From NCBI GenBank assembly GCA_011634665.1, contig WAEK01000001.1, forward strand, positions 821,501 to 885,500: DNA of 64,000 nucleotides, written 5' to 3'. Source of the DNA: Mortierella sp. BCC40632. Taxonomy: Eukaryota; Mortierellomycota; Mortierellomycetes; Mortierellales; Mortierellaceae. This document shows positions 1 through 12,418 of the stretch, in pieces (position 1 is the first letter of the stretch; each line of letters begins with the position of its first letter). Made by a program: the position numbers and the translations under genes. Under the pieces are notes generated by a model. The model was given only the letters and a program-made list of their open reading frames with translations, made no database searches and was not told where the DNA came from.

Positions 1-3000
1 TCTCTATACTCTTCGCATCAGTGACCATTGCCTTGGAATGAGAGAAAATGGGATGATCAGTTCCTGGTGTCGATGGTAGGGTTGACTGTGTGCTAGGTGA
101 GGCGTCTTGATGTGTCGAGGAGAAAGGGGACGGATGTTCACCCTTGTGTTGCCCTTCACGCATTTTTGTGGTTGATGCAGCTTTGGGCGAAAGTGGAGAC
201 GATTGATGTGAGTTCATTCGGGCACTTATTTGAGACATCTGTGGCAATTGCCTTTCTGAATAGCTCGAATTTTGCTCCGCTCCACCGTTCCCTCCCAAGG
301 AGAGTCCAAGCCCATGCACCTTCTCGCTCTTCTGCCGCTGCCTCAAACTTGCTCTTGTTCCTCTTGTCTCAACCGTGCTCGCCTGGTCTTGGCCATCATA
401 GTAAACAGACATACCGTGCCGCCCGTGTAGGGTATTAATCCCTCCTGAGGCAATAACTTCGTCAGTTCTTGGACTCTTTGCTGCTCCGGCCCAGACCCCA
501 TACTCGTCCCCATCCATATCTTCAACCTCTTCGCCTGGTGATGACCTGTATATCGACAGGGATGGTCGTTTCTGTCCAGCCACGACATTGGTCGCTATAA
601 GTGGCGATGGAGGCGAAGGTGCCGTTGACATTAGTGTAGTAGATGTGGCTAAGCCATCAGCCCGAAGGATCGTCATCGGCTTGTTTGGCACAATAGGTGA
701 GTGTTCGCCGGTGCTGTTACCACCGGTACCGTGTCCAATCGTTGAGGAATGACCGTGCCAGGTAGAAATATTTGGTGATCGCTGACTAGTGCTAAATGGT
801 CCTCCGACAGATCCAAGGGGGGTAGCGCCACCAAACCTACTTGTGCTTGGAGACAAGGGAGAGCGTGGTGATAGAGACATGAGCCCTCCAACTGTTGTCG
901 GCGAAACCGAAGCAGGCAATGAAGCTGGTGCTGAGGTTTTAGTTGTAGTTGGGGCAGTAGTAGGGTTTGTCATCATTGTGGATACTGTAATAGAGATAAG
1001 CGAAGGAATATTTCGTCCGCCCTTGGATCCTTCAATACTAGTGCTGGCTGAGTCGATTCCAGGGATATCACAATCCTTGTTTCCAAGGACCGGGTCCTGT
1101 TGTCCCTCGTGCGCTTCCTCTCCTTCTTCAATTATGATGACATCCATTCCATTTTCCTTTCCTTGTCCTCCTCCATCTGTCGAGGAGCTTGAAGTGCTCT
1201 GGCCTTGGAGGCCATCCCCAAACATTTTTATAAACTCACGACGCTCCGCAGCTAATTCCTCTTTTGAAGGTCGGCTAGGATGTTTCCTCCGCTTTTTCTG
1301 CCTCTGGAGGAAGATGTGGTGGTGCACCTGGCGGACCATGTGGTGATACGGTACATAGCTCCGTCCTGCAGAATTGGCTGGTCCCGTATTGGCCTTTTGC
1401 ACCATCTCATTAGTAGCTGGGGTTGATTGTGCGGGAATCTTTAAATTTTGGCGTGGTTGTTCTTCACTTTGTCCTTGCTCTTGGCCACGCGTGGTATCTG
1501 CCTTGTCAGAGGCCTCTGTATTGACTGGGCGAGGTTGTAGCTCATTAATAGGCTGTCTCTCTGATATGATCTTTGCCTCTCCCCTTGCCTGAAGATGGTG
1601 GTGGTATGGCACATACGACCTCCCAGCAGTTGGTGGGCCTTGCTCATGAGAAGACCTTTGCATGCGCTGAACAAAGTCTGTCGGCTCATCAATCGTTGAC
1701 TGAGACGTACCAGTTGCCAAAGCTGAATGATTATTGAAATCCGGGGTCATTTTTGGAACGATGCTGGAGGAAATATGTGCTGTGTTTGACATTGACGAAG
1801 TTGCTGCATGCGCTAGTAATAATGAGGTATCCGTGTTTGCCATTGGATTAAACTGATCAGATCTTTTCTGTTTCAAGATGGTCATCTGGCTCTCGCCATC
1901 GATCACAACTGGATTATGAACTGAGGTTCCTTTGTTCTCGGTCCTCTCATCAAGCGCAGGCCGGTTATGTTTCGGTGTGATACCATCAGCGCTGACAGCC
2001 TGGTCCTGCAAATGAATATCGCTACCTGGATGAGTGGGCACGATCTCATCCATTTCAATGCTAGATATCGAGGTTCGTGGTCGTGTCCGCGGTCGATGAT
2101 CTGATTGTGAATGCACTGCAGAATCTTCGCCCGAGACTGTCCTGCGCCGTTGGTGCTGCCGTTGGGATGGATTGAGACTACTATCATCGCCTTCACTGAG
2201 CAACATCAACTGTACCGGCTCAATACCATGGCTCCGCCGCTGCTGTCGAGATGCTGAATGAGTGAACTCATGAGGTGGCAGACGTCGCTTTAGAGGCAAG
2301 ACAATATCTTGTGTATCAAGTGCATGGCTCCAATCGTGATCCTGATTTATCTCATCCTCCAGATCACCCTCAGACTCCACTCCGCTCTGTGAGATCCTTC
2401 TCGTTGAAGAATAAAGACCGTGGTTGTCTGACCCAATACGGCGATGTTCGTATGGGTTCCAATGCAGCATCTCGCGTCCTTCAATTATAGGCTCATAACG
2501 CCTTCCGCCCTCGCCCCTTTCCATGCCCGAGATTGAATGGTCCGATCTGCGAGTATCCTCATCAACTAATGTCCGGTTAATTGGGCTCGACTCCTGTGGT
2601 ATCCTTGCAATCGTCAATGTTGGAGAGATTTCCATGGTTGGCGAAAGCATTGACATCGACGATGATCTTGACCGATGTCCATCCCTATCCTCTATTCGTG
2701 AGAAAGAGAAGTTCTTGTTGTATTGGTACTGGTGACGAGGGTGATGCTGCAGCGGAAGGAGGTGGTACGAAGCATGGCTAATTGGCGCTCCGCCATGCCG
2801 ACTTTGCTCACGACTCTCCATGATTTCCATCTCATCCGCATTCAAAGTCGTTGCTCTTGAAGCTGATGTATCGGTCAACTCTGCCACTAACCCCAGGTTT
2901 GAATCTTGATGTTGTGATATTGAGGCGGTTCTAGACAGTGGCGCTAGTGGAGGGGAAGGTGATTCAAGCGAAAGTGTCCGTAGAGAGGCTGTCGTGCCGT

Positions 3001-5446
3001 CATGAACTTGTATAGGGCTCGTTGGATGTGTGCGGCGCCTGACAAGTCCTGTATGATTCTCATATCGATCCAGAGTCCGGTCCCGCTCTTTATCTCCGTT
3101 TTTATCATATGTCAAGGCAACATCATCCATTGGCTGAGAATTCTCCCGGGTGTGCGCTGATAGGGAGCTATTGTCAGATACCTGAGAGTTGCCTCGCTGT
3201 GGCCTCACTGCCACTGCCTGCCCGATGGAATAAAATGACTCGGTGGTTATTGGGCTAGATGTCGATGATAAAGGGCTAGGAAGCTTATGGATTTCCTCGG
3301 TATTAGGCGAGCGCATATCTAAGGAGACAATCGGTTAGCAGGAGGAAGCACATCTAATTAGTTAATCATAATTTGCCATTGGCTCAGGCTAAGATTTCGT
3401 CAATGGCCAGTTTTGATATGTCTACTTGATCAAGCAAATAGCACGTACTTGCATTGCCATACAGCTCCAAAAGGCTGTTCAGGACCTCTGGTGGTAGTGA
3501 AAGGTTGATCTGCCGGATACACCAGATCGTTCTCATGATATTGATCTTGGCAGGGGTCGAGATGGAAGGATCCCGTTCTATACAATTGACGTATTGGATG
3601 GTGGCCGCCTCAGCCAAACATCTCTGACCAAGAACCATTACGTAATGCTGAAGCTCGGGTTCTCGAATTAGATCGCCTACAGTCGCCGTAATCCCGTTGG
3701 CGCTTGTCGCCAAGATTCTTAGAGGTGATTCTCGTCTTGGGCCTAATCCTGTAGGGCTCATTCGAACAGCCAACGGGAGTTTGTTTAACAGGAAGATGTG
3801 TCCAAGACGGAAAAGCACATCAAGAGTTGTCGCTGCAATCGCTAACTTCGCCCCCGCAGACAAGGCGTGATGATCAAGTCCATTGCCATGACTACTCTTG
3901 AACGAAGGAGTAGACTGAGGAGATGTTGAGTTCCATCGGAGGTGACCGGGAATTATGCTATGCAGGTTGGAAAAATCGTCTAAGATAGTGGTCACTGGAG
4001 TCGCATCATGCGTCGACACTGGTAGGCGAATGCTGGCGATACTCGAATAGATTTTAAATAGGTTGCAAAGAAAGTAGTAGAACTGATCCTGGAGAGGGGA
4101 TCTAGGGGTTGGTCTTTCTCCTAGTTGAATGTCCAGTGCTGGGCTCCACAAATCTCTCAGAGGCTATGACAAGAGATGCCGCAAGTCAGGTTACATTAGA
4201 ATGACTGAAATAGTTCCTTGTCGCGAATATCTACTCAAAACATGAGTCTTCTTTCCTTCCAGCTGCACTTTCGCTCAAATACATAAACTAGCGAGCCTCG
4301 CTTACCTCTGCTCTCAATTCACGGCACAAATGTATGTTGACAAGGACATCAACCCAGATTGCTAGACGCCAAGTATTCCGTATTAACCTATCCGCGGGTG
4401 ACAATAGACCCTGTGCACTAGCATGCAGCTTTTGAACCCACTCGCCCAACTGGATCTGCTCTGCCAGTTCAAAGACCAGCGAATGAGCAATGGCTGCCTC
4501 TGCATTTTGGTGAGTCAGGATTAAATATGGCTGAAGGATCAAGATTGCCTGGATTGTTGCCAAGTTATTTTTTGGTCGAAGATCCTCCTCCTTCACAAAA
4601 GACCATGCGTGGGGGAAGATATCGTAGGCCATCTTTTGAAGGGATCCTGTTCCTGGGAACGTGCTTGCGAAAATCGCCCCGGAGACACACATTGCATACA
4701 CTAATATTGCCACATCTCCATCCATTGGATGATCAAGCCTTGTCCAGAAATCAGGCTGGTACTCGTCTACTAGTTGGTGTTGCGGGTGCAAGTATGACAG
4801 GTACTTGCCGATGAGCATCCGCATTGTGCTTGGACTAGGGGGAGGATTGTTGGATCCAGGAGGTCCTTTGTACATGTAGTGGCTTAAATCTGCAGCCTCC
4901 ACCATTGCCTGCGAAAGGCCGTTCTGCAGAGAGCGCGGTAGTGACGGTCCCGACCTCGGCAAGGAAGAGTCATGAGCACCCACAGATGCAGGACCAGATG
5001 ATCCGTGGGAAAAGTCCGATGTAGGAGGTTGGATGGAGGAGAAGGACAGATGTGATTGGGTGTTTGCTCCGGAGGAAACAGAGCGTCCAGAAGGCCTTTC
5101 ATAGTCATAGCGCTTTACTGGCTGAGCGAAGGACTGATCTCTTTTCCCTATTTGAATCAGGTACAATTACCGAAAAGGAGAAAAACAAAAGGAGCAAAGG
5201 TCAGTGATTTCGAGCAAGTGGACTTGGATAGGAAGCATGGTAACAAGAAACCAAAAGTTGGCTCATCCTGCTGGGATGAGTGCGACAAGGAGAAGTGACA
5301 GGCAGGAGAAGAGATTGGTGTGACACAGAAAACCACTCAGCGGGCTCAGGCACAAGCATGGGTACAAAAAGGCATGGTCATGGCCTGATTTTCATGCGGC
5401 GATGGACCCTTCCTCTTCTGTAGTGCTGTGAGAAAAAAAAAAAAAA

Positions 5447-5543
<97 letters not shown>

Positions 5544-5888
5544 TATCAGAAAGAATGATCGGGGTAGCCACAAAGGGGAAGAAAGAAAGGGGGGGAACAG
5601 GGCAGGTGGAGCCAGAGACTTGATGATGCCTCGCCCTCTTCTACAGCAAAGTACAACTTTAAGCACTCTGTCGTCATCTCTGATGAACCATGCTATGAGG
5701 CAGAAGACCTCGAGAGCGAGAGAGCGAGAAAAGAAGAAAAGGAGGAGTGTGCGTATTTGTGTGCGAGAGAGTGAAGTGAAAATAACAGGAGAAGAAAATC
5801 CTTTTTTGATTTGTGTATGCATGTCTGAACAAGGGGGAGTACAGGACAAGGTCCCCGAAGAACAGACGACTACAGAAAAGAGTAGGGA

Positions 5889-5943
<55 letters not shown>

Positions 5944-7024
5944 GAAAGGGGACTGGCCACGCATAGCAAATGATCAGTGAGCAACAAAAAAAAGATCTAA
6001 AAAGAGTCTCGGCCAGAAAGTATGTGCACCCGAGATAGAGAGAGCGAGAAAAAAAAATGTGTGCTCGCGATCATTGGTCCTCCCTTCGTCTGTCCGCATG
6101 CCGAACCCGTTGCCGTCGTTCTGCTGTTCTGTCGATCTGCCCGCGTGTCCTGACCATCCTCTTCTCTCTTCTCTCCTTGTGTTGCATTGGGATGCATTGC
6201 ACTGCACTACCTCCGCGAGATGCCTTGAATCACGAGTATCTGTTCCTCGCTCTCTCCAGACACTGAGGAATAGTTGGGCATCTTAGCCCTGTGCTGCGTC
6301 TAGAGTGCTGGAGCACATCGCCCCTCTCCCTCTCCCTCTCCTACCCATGTTAGGGACACTTAAAAGATGAGTACTAAGACATGGAAAGGAACCCTGGGTA
6401 GAGTAGGTTGTATCGAGTACAAGCAATCGATATGACCATCCTCATCCCAAATGTTCATGCACAAGACAATACGCAGATGCAGAACACAGGGGAGCACCGC
6501 AGGACCTGTGCTTCGGAAGAAATGTATGTTATAAAAAAAAACGCTCCGTCTCTGGTCCTAATCGCTGGCGCTGTCCATTTCAGGTAGTCAGGTAGCAAGG
6601 CATGGAGCGTTCCTCTTTAGAGACAGATCCATTCCTTACTATGCGTGCATCAGCGTCAGGAGGACAAGAAGCAGGACAGGGAGAGAGAATGGACTGATGT
6701 GCATGGATAAGTAGGCGGAAGAGGACACAGGCGGGTGACATGAAGGACGTGAGCAAGAGTTTGATGCTCCTCCTCTGGAAGAGAAAGAGAAAGACGGGAG
6801 AGGTCCTGTCCAACATAGAGAAATATACGTGTAAACAAAAGCAATGGGGGAGTGGACACATGGGAGCCAGTGTAAGGTAAGGCAAAGGCAAAAAAAGGCA
6901 AGGCAAAAAAAAAAAAAAAACTAGGGTACACTTTCATGGTGCGCTGCAGTCCTCTGCCAGACCTGTTTCTCCCATCAGTGGGCACAAACCTTCTTCGTTC
7001 TGGTGTGCAGAGAGCCGTTCTGAG

Positions 7025-7094
<70 letters not shown>

Positions 7095-8003
7095 ACGGGC
7101 GCTGCAATAATAATAAAAAAAGTGGTGGGTGCGCATGACATGGGTCTGCGACTGCGATATCACCCTGTTGCCTGGCTCATCGGGGCCTGGCTGGTACGCT
7201 GCCCAACATTGCACCTTACAGGGTCTAGAGGGGGAAAAGAAAGGAGAGTGGGGCGGACAAGCGATGCGACGGACTGAGGCCCAATACGGATCCGCTACAC
7301 AGCTGCACCGCTCAGACGTCCTCTATCTCCACCATCGTAAACACCCCTTCCTGCCACGCGCTCAACAGTACGAAAAAAAAAAAAAAAAAAAAATAGAACG
7401 CACGCAAATACTCCTCTCTTCTCAATTTGAATCTCCTGGCGGATGACAAGGTCGCCAGTCGCGTCTCTTTCGCCTCAAAAAAGACTTACTTGTGCTGGGA
7501 CTACGAGCCTTTGGTGTCGTGTGAAAAGGTACGCCAGCTTGAACACCTACCGGAGGTGGCGAAGGTAAGGTTGATGGCAGTCCAAGTGGTGGCGGTGATG
7601 TGGCTGTGTGCCTCGTCAAAGCAGGAACTGAAGCGAGTAGAGTGTTGGGTGGAAGAGGCGAAGAGTCAAAAAAGTTGGATACTGGATGGGCTAAAGTCGG
7701 AGACACCACTGGAGTGGACGATGCGGCAGCGGCAGCGGCAGCGACAGCAGCAATGGTTGGGGGAAGGATGAGGTTGGAAATGGTACTATCGGCAACGGTC
7801 GTAGGGGACGCTGCCGAAGCCGAGGCGAGGGCTGCAAGTCGGTGGGCTGCCTGGTTGGGAAGCACGATGTACTGACACTGGAGCCCAAAAGCACGGCATC
7901 TTGAGCAGGGCTCCTGGCCGTTGCACTTTATCTTTTGCTTCCTGCAGTTGGAGCAGCCCTTGTAGATCTTTAACAAACTGGACGGGGGAATTGGCTCAAA
8001 CAT
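1..8003 (-). CDS. Zn2Cys6 fungal transcription factor, C-terminus off the left edge
   Basis: Model: complement(join(<1..3318, 3449..4163, 4306..5147, 7490..8003)), at least about 1,797 codons. Exon 1 starts at the ATG at 8003 and carries a Zn2Cys6 DNA-binding cluster (CSNCRKQKIKC, then CSRCRAFGLQC; spacing C-x2-C-x6-C-x5-C-x2-C-x6-C, residues about 17-42). Ala- and Pro-rich sequence follows. Exons 2-3 (residues about 275-690) read like the fungal-specific middle homology region, with a FWTRLDHP motif and helical hydrophobic blocks. Exon 4 stays open to position 1 and encodes about 1,100 residues of Ser/Pro/Thr/Arg-rich, probably disordered tail. Junction phases agree: 1 (a|gg), 0, and 1 (a|at), with donors gtaagt, gtaagc and gtacgt. 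Intron 1 is about 2.34 kb and contains GA and CT microsatellites. The likely role is a nuclear sequence-specific regulator; the target is unknown. Family assignment is firm, precise orthology is not. Confidence 0.85.
5455..5541. repeat. (GA)n microsatellite
   Basis: Uninterrupted AG dinucleotides preceded by an A tract. It lies in intron 1 of the Zn2Cys6 gene and reads as (CT)n on that gene's coding strand. A second GA tract lies at about 5888-5941. Confidence 0.98.
7028..7092. repeat. (CT)n microsatellite
   Basis: A pure CT tract of about 65 bp in the same intron as the 5.4-5.9 kb GA tracts but in the opposite sense, so the transcribed intron carries both CU and GA runs that could pair. Confidence 0.98.
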
Positions 8004-8754
8004 TCGCAGTTCAGGTACATGGTGCGACTTTGAACTGGGAATGGTGGAGGTGGGGGATGCGAGGATCGGGCACGAATGAGAAGGAAGGTGTTAATGGCGT
8101 ACGAGATGATGATGATGGTGATGATGGATGATGACAGGGTTTAAGATGAGAGAGAGTGAGAGTGAGAGTGAGAGAGAGAAAAAAAAAAAAAGGAAGGAAG
8201 TGGTCGCCTGGAGATGAACACTGATGAAGTAGGCACACCGATCTTGAAGTGGCTGGAAGAACAGGAAAAAGAAAGGAAGGGGTTTGGGCGAGCACGAAGT
8301 ACGAGAAAGAGTAGAAGTGAATGAGAGCGAATGGCCAGTGGATGAGGCCTGGCTGGGCCAACGAAAGATGCAGAGTGGAGGGACGAGTAGTGCAGGCGCA
8401 AGAGAGAGAAAGAGAGAGAGTACGTGTGCAATGTGTGGGACAGGAGCGAGAGCGATGTGTCGATGAAGAGATGTTCGAGATGGTCAAATGGGTTGATCGG
8501 GGAGAGGTCTTGGTATGGTATGAAAACAAAGACTGGAGAGAGAGAGAGAGAGAGCGTGTGTGTGTGTGAGAGAGAGAGAGACGAAGAAAGAAAGAGGCAT
8601 AAAGAAAGGAAATGAGAAAAAAAAAAGCAAAGCAAAGCAAAGCAAACTGAACCGGAATGTTGATAACGGCCACCGGGATCGCGGAGGAAATAAGCCCGGC
8701 GCCTCATGCCCCGTCCAGGGAGCACAGTGGGCCCATCACCTTTGTTTCGATGGA

Positions 8755-8960
8755 GCAAGCAAAGTCGCGAGACCTTTTGCTCCCGAAGAGCAACAATTGA
8801 TGATCCCTACTGGCTGCCTGATCCCGACTTTGCTCTTTAAGAGCTTAAGGTCTCACGACTTTGCTCTGGCGGAGCCAGCTCTTGAGACAGGGCGACAGGC
8901 GGATCCGTGTTCTAGAGATTTGCTCCGGCGGAGCAAAGTCTAGAGACAAGGCGACAGACG
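8755..8960. repeat. Cluster of short palindromic repeat units (MITE-like)
   Basis: Several related units occur in about 200 bp. The clearest is an inverted repeat at 8911-8944 with a perfect 19-nt core, TTTGCTCCGGCGGAGCAAA (8919-8937), flanked by TCTAGA-type arms. Diverged relatives lie at about 8765-8791, 8825-8852 and 8854-8882. The tails also repeat: gagacagggcgacaggcgg (from 8884) and gagacaaggcgacagacg (from 8943). This is consistent with a small hairpin element or repeat family. I see no target-site duplication. Confidence 0.6.
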
Positions 8961-10206
8961 TGCGGACAAGCCTTAGTTCTCCGTCCCACTGCACCAACCC
9001 TCCAGCGCCCTTTGACGTCCCAGGCCCAACCACACCCAATGGCGGCCCATCGCTCATCGAAAGTATTGCGCCCCCCGCCCGCGGAGGAACGGAGCGTTCC
9101 CGTGGACAGATGCACTGCTGTGTCGAGCCGAAATCGCACTGGAAGGTGCGCAAACAAGTGTTGTATATACCTTATTGCTACAAAGTTGCTCTACCGACTA
9201 GTTTTGTCACAGACGGGGGATGATGGTGCAGAGCACAGCAATTGACATGTCTCGACGGGATGGAATGAAAAAAAAAAAAATAAAGTAAAGCGAGATTTCT
9301 GAGCTAAGAGAAAAAAGAAGGTTTTCCCCATCCATCTTTGTTTTGGGAGGAACAAAACTGGTCACCATGAGAATGGAGATCGAGATGGAGACCCCATGAG
9401 GTCTACCAAGGATAGGCTATCCAAATAAAGGAGCACGAGTGAATGCTTAGGAGAGCGGGGAGGAATGTGGGGGGGGGGTGAGAGGCGACAGCGGCAGAGC
9501 AACGGCTCAGCAGTCAGCACTTGACTTTCAAAAAGAAGAGGGGAAAAAAGCACTGGGACTTAAGCCGGGGCTGGGATGCAGCACTACAGCGACGCGTGCA
9601 TGTCCGTAGGATGTTTGCAATAAAAAAAACAAGTGCCCGAGACCAATGTGCAATAATAGAATCGCATATGCAATTAGCCAAAGATCTAGCTCGCCATTTT
9701 TTGTCTTTTCTTCCTTCTCTTTCTCTTTCTCTCTCTCTCTCCTCAGAGGCAGAAGGAATGCATCAGGTATGCACATCGACTCGCATGGTGAAAAAGACAA
9801 GAAGGACAGGTGAGCCAGGACGCATAGCTAGGACACACATCCTTCTGCACGAGAGAGCGACCGAAGGCTGCATAGAACAGGAGAGGCTACTTCGTGAAGA
9901 AGAGACATTCTGTCTCCTTTGCAGCCGTCCCTTTTCCTCGGCCTCGACGCTGGAGAACGCTGCAGAACGCCGGTGGCACCCCAGTGATACTAGACAGAGC
10001 CATGCAATCCCAAAACACCAGGTGGCAATGGGCGGCGACCGAAGGAAAGCCACATGGCAAAAGAGTTGGTGTGTGGCTGGGAAGCAAAAGAGCGCAACCA
10101 AGTCTAGTCAGACAGGCTCACGGAAAAGCAAATTCAGCCAAAGGCCCAACAGGCGAGTCCGTGCATTTTTTGGACCTGTGTTGTGATTGGAGGATGAGCT
10201 GCTGTG

Positions 10207-10260
<54 letters not shown>

Positions 10261-11407
10261 CCCCTACCCCACAACAAGACACATTCTAATCTGATATTTG
10301 TAAAAAAAAAACGATCGTCAGCATTGACTGACAATGTGCTATGGCTCTACGATTGAAGAAGGAAGAGGAGTGGAGACTGCAGAGGCAGAGACATTCTGTC
10401 TATCCATAGTCCCTGTCTCATCGACAATTGTTCATAAGAGAAGCGCAGAGAGCATACTTCAAGGAGGCTGACAAAAAACACGATCGCTCGGCTCGCATTA
10501 CACAACACAAAAGACTCGTCCGATTCACCCTAGGATTTATAGTGCAAACCAATGCTCCAGCGGACAAACAAAGAGAAACCAGGCCTAGGCATGAAGGGTA
10601 CGAATAGAGCAGCCATACCTCTTGCTCCTGATCTGTTCTTCGTGTCGCTCTTCATCCAGGCAGGCCCATGTTCTAATTCCTGCTGCTTGCGCTTTCTCCT
10701 GTCCCGCTCTATCGTATATGGAGAGGAGATCAAACTATGATCAAGGCCTTCTCTGCTGGTTTTGAAGTATTCCTCGAGGAGGTGACCTGGGTGGGTTCCT
10801 CTGCAGAATTGAACTTTTTACAATTAAAGAGAGCAAGCCGACAACTATCGATCCAAGAGAGACAAGGTCAAACAAACTTCGAAATATCCTCGCTTATGTT
10901 GGTATTGCCAAAGATAAGTATGGTATAATTTCAGGGCTGTAAACACACTGTATGTTGTTGGTGCAGAATGTAAAGACTGACTGTGCGTGGGCGAAAAATA
11001 AATAGTCTCTCTTCTCTCTCTCTCTCTCTCTCTTTAAAAAAAAAAAAAAAAAAGAATCAATGAGGAAGGTCGCATCAATCTCGGAAAATATAGGAATGGG
11101 ATCCATCTGGATAAATGGTAATGTGCGTTCGAAAGAAGGAGTGGATGAAACAAGACAATGGGGACAATTGGTTCCTCCAGGATGGATTACTGGAATGCGC
11201 GTTCAGCTGCCAAGAGTGAGATGAGGTTGCATTTGGATGAAGTAGAAACAGCGCTCAGGATGGAATAAATAGAAAAGATTCATTTGATGCGGTTCCGAGG
11301 GTGCCCATCAGGTGTTGTCGATCAATATCAAAGGAAGGGGAGCTGCTTTCTTGTGTTGGCCACCCTTTTCTCCTGCTGTCTTGTACTCTTTTCCAACCTC
11401 ACTTCTT

Positions 11408-11412
<5 letters not shown>

Positions 11413-11505
<93 letters not shown>
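11413..11505. repeat. (CT)n microsatellite
   Basis: A near-pure CT tract of about 90 bp lying about 0.9 kb upstream of the mitochondrial carrier start, in the same sense as that gene. Confidence 0.98.
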
Positions 11506-12160
11506 TCTCTCTCTATTTCTGTATCCCTACTCTGTGTGCAGCTTCTAAAGAGCAACACAAATGAACAAAACATGCGTACCTTCTCCACTCAAATGAACAT
11601 TGCCATGCTCACTTTGCAAACAAAACAGGAGAATGTGATGCTTAAAATACGAAATGCGAATAGCTCGGACGGATGCATGACTGCTTATTGAGACAGGCCA
11701 TTGGATTCTCCCAGGCCCGAGATCAAGACGAGTCGAGCGAGAAAGATCAGACCCTGAAGAATGGAGAGCTGAGAACACAGAATCGATGGACATGGAGGTG
11801 AAAAATTCCAGTAACAGGCCCAGAACACCACAGTGTGGATATTGTGTATACATAAAGAAGAGGAGAATGCCTGACCAAGACGAGCGAGAAATGAAGGCTC
11901 GAGAGAGAAGGGGAGCAAAAGGAAGGGCATGTCTTGGTCTTAGTGTGTAGAAAAGAAGGAATAGACGTTGGCCGACAATGCGACCAAGCTTTGGACAAGC
12001 GACAAGTGTTGCTTCCACAAGATCGGTCTACAGGTTGAGAGTGCAAGGGTGCAGAACTCTAGGGGAGCCAAAAGTCAGTCAAGTGAACGGAGAGAGAAGA
12101 ATCCTAGTCGGGCGGACTGCACAAACAACAAAGCAATGGAAACCATCCCTCTTTCCTTTT

Positions 12161-12193
<33 letters not shown>

Positions 12194-12418
12194 CTTTCTC
12201 TTTCTCTTTCTATCTCCTTTCCTATTCCCACCTCTTCTCTGCCAGACTTGGACATTCATCGGACGCACACGTCTCTTGCTCATCGACTAATAGCATCTCC
12301 AGTAGCTCTCAATAGAACTTTGTCCGGACTTTCCGACAATCACCTGGATCTCTCCAGTCCTTCTTCCCGAGCCGATTAGCCCTTCACCCTAGTCGAGAAC
12401 AACAAGGGCGAAAGGACA

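Larger units (their letters stand above)
5148..7489 (-). other. Unusually long first intron of the Zn2Cys6 gene
   Basis: This 2.34-kb interval lies between the zinc-cluster exon and the middle-homology exon. The donor reads gtaagt and the acceptor is a pyrimidine-rich run ending in caaatag. The join restores frame (a|gg) straight into the next exon. Other introns in the window are mostly 50-200 nt. It contains GA tracts at about 5455-5540 and 5888-5941, a CT tract at about 7028-7092 (plus-strand sense), and A-rich runs. I see no convincing extra exon inside. An internal promoter or alternative first exon is possible but not shown. Confidence 0.7.
8004..12418. other. Gene-free divergent intergenic region with CT tracts
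   Basis: No supported gene in 4.4 kb between two divergent genes. It holds the pyrimidine-rich leader of the Zn2Cys6 gene (8.1-8.6 kb; CT-rich on the minus strand), a palindromic repeat cluster at 8755-8960, (CT)n tracts at about 10208-10258 and 11413-11505, and the CTTTCT-rich leader of the carrier gene (about 12160-12230). Open frames here are Ser-Leu or Arg-Glu repeat shadows. Confidence 0.7.

Noticed and set aside
5346..5987. Long frames of Ser-Leu or Arg-Glu repeats
   Set aside because: They are translations of the (CT/GA)n microsatellites and occur on both strands. The same applies around 6656-7277, 10134-10289, 11284-11588, 44433-44839 and 45789-46361.
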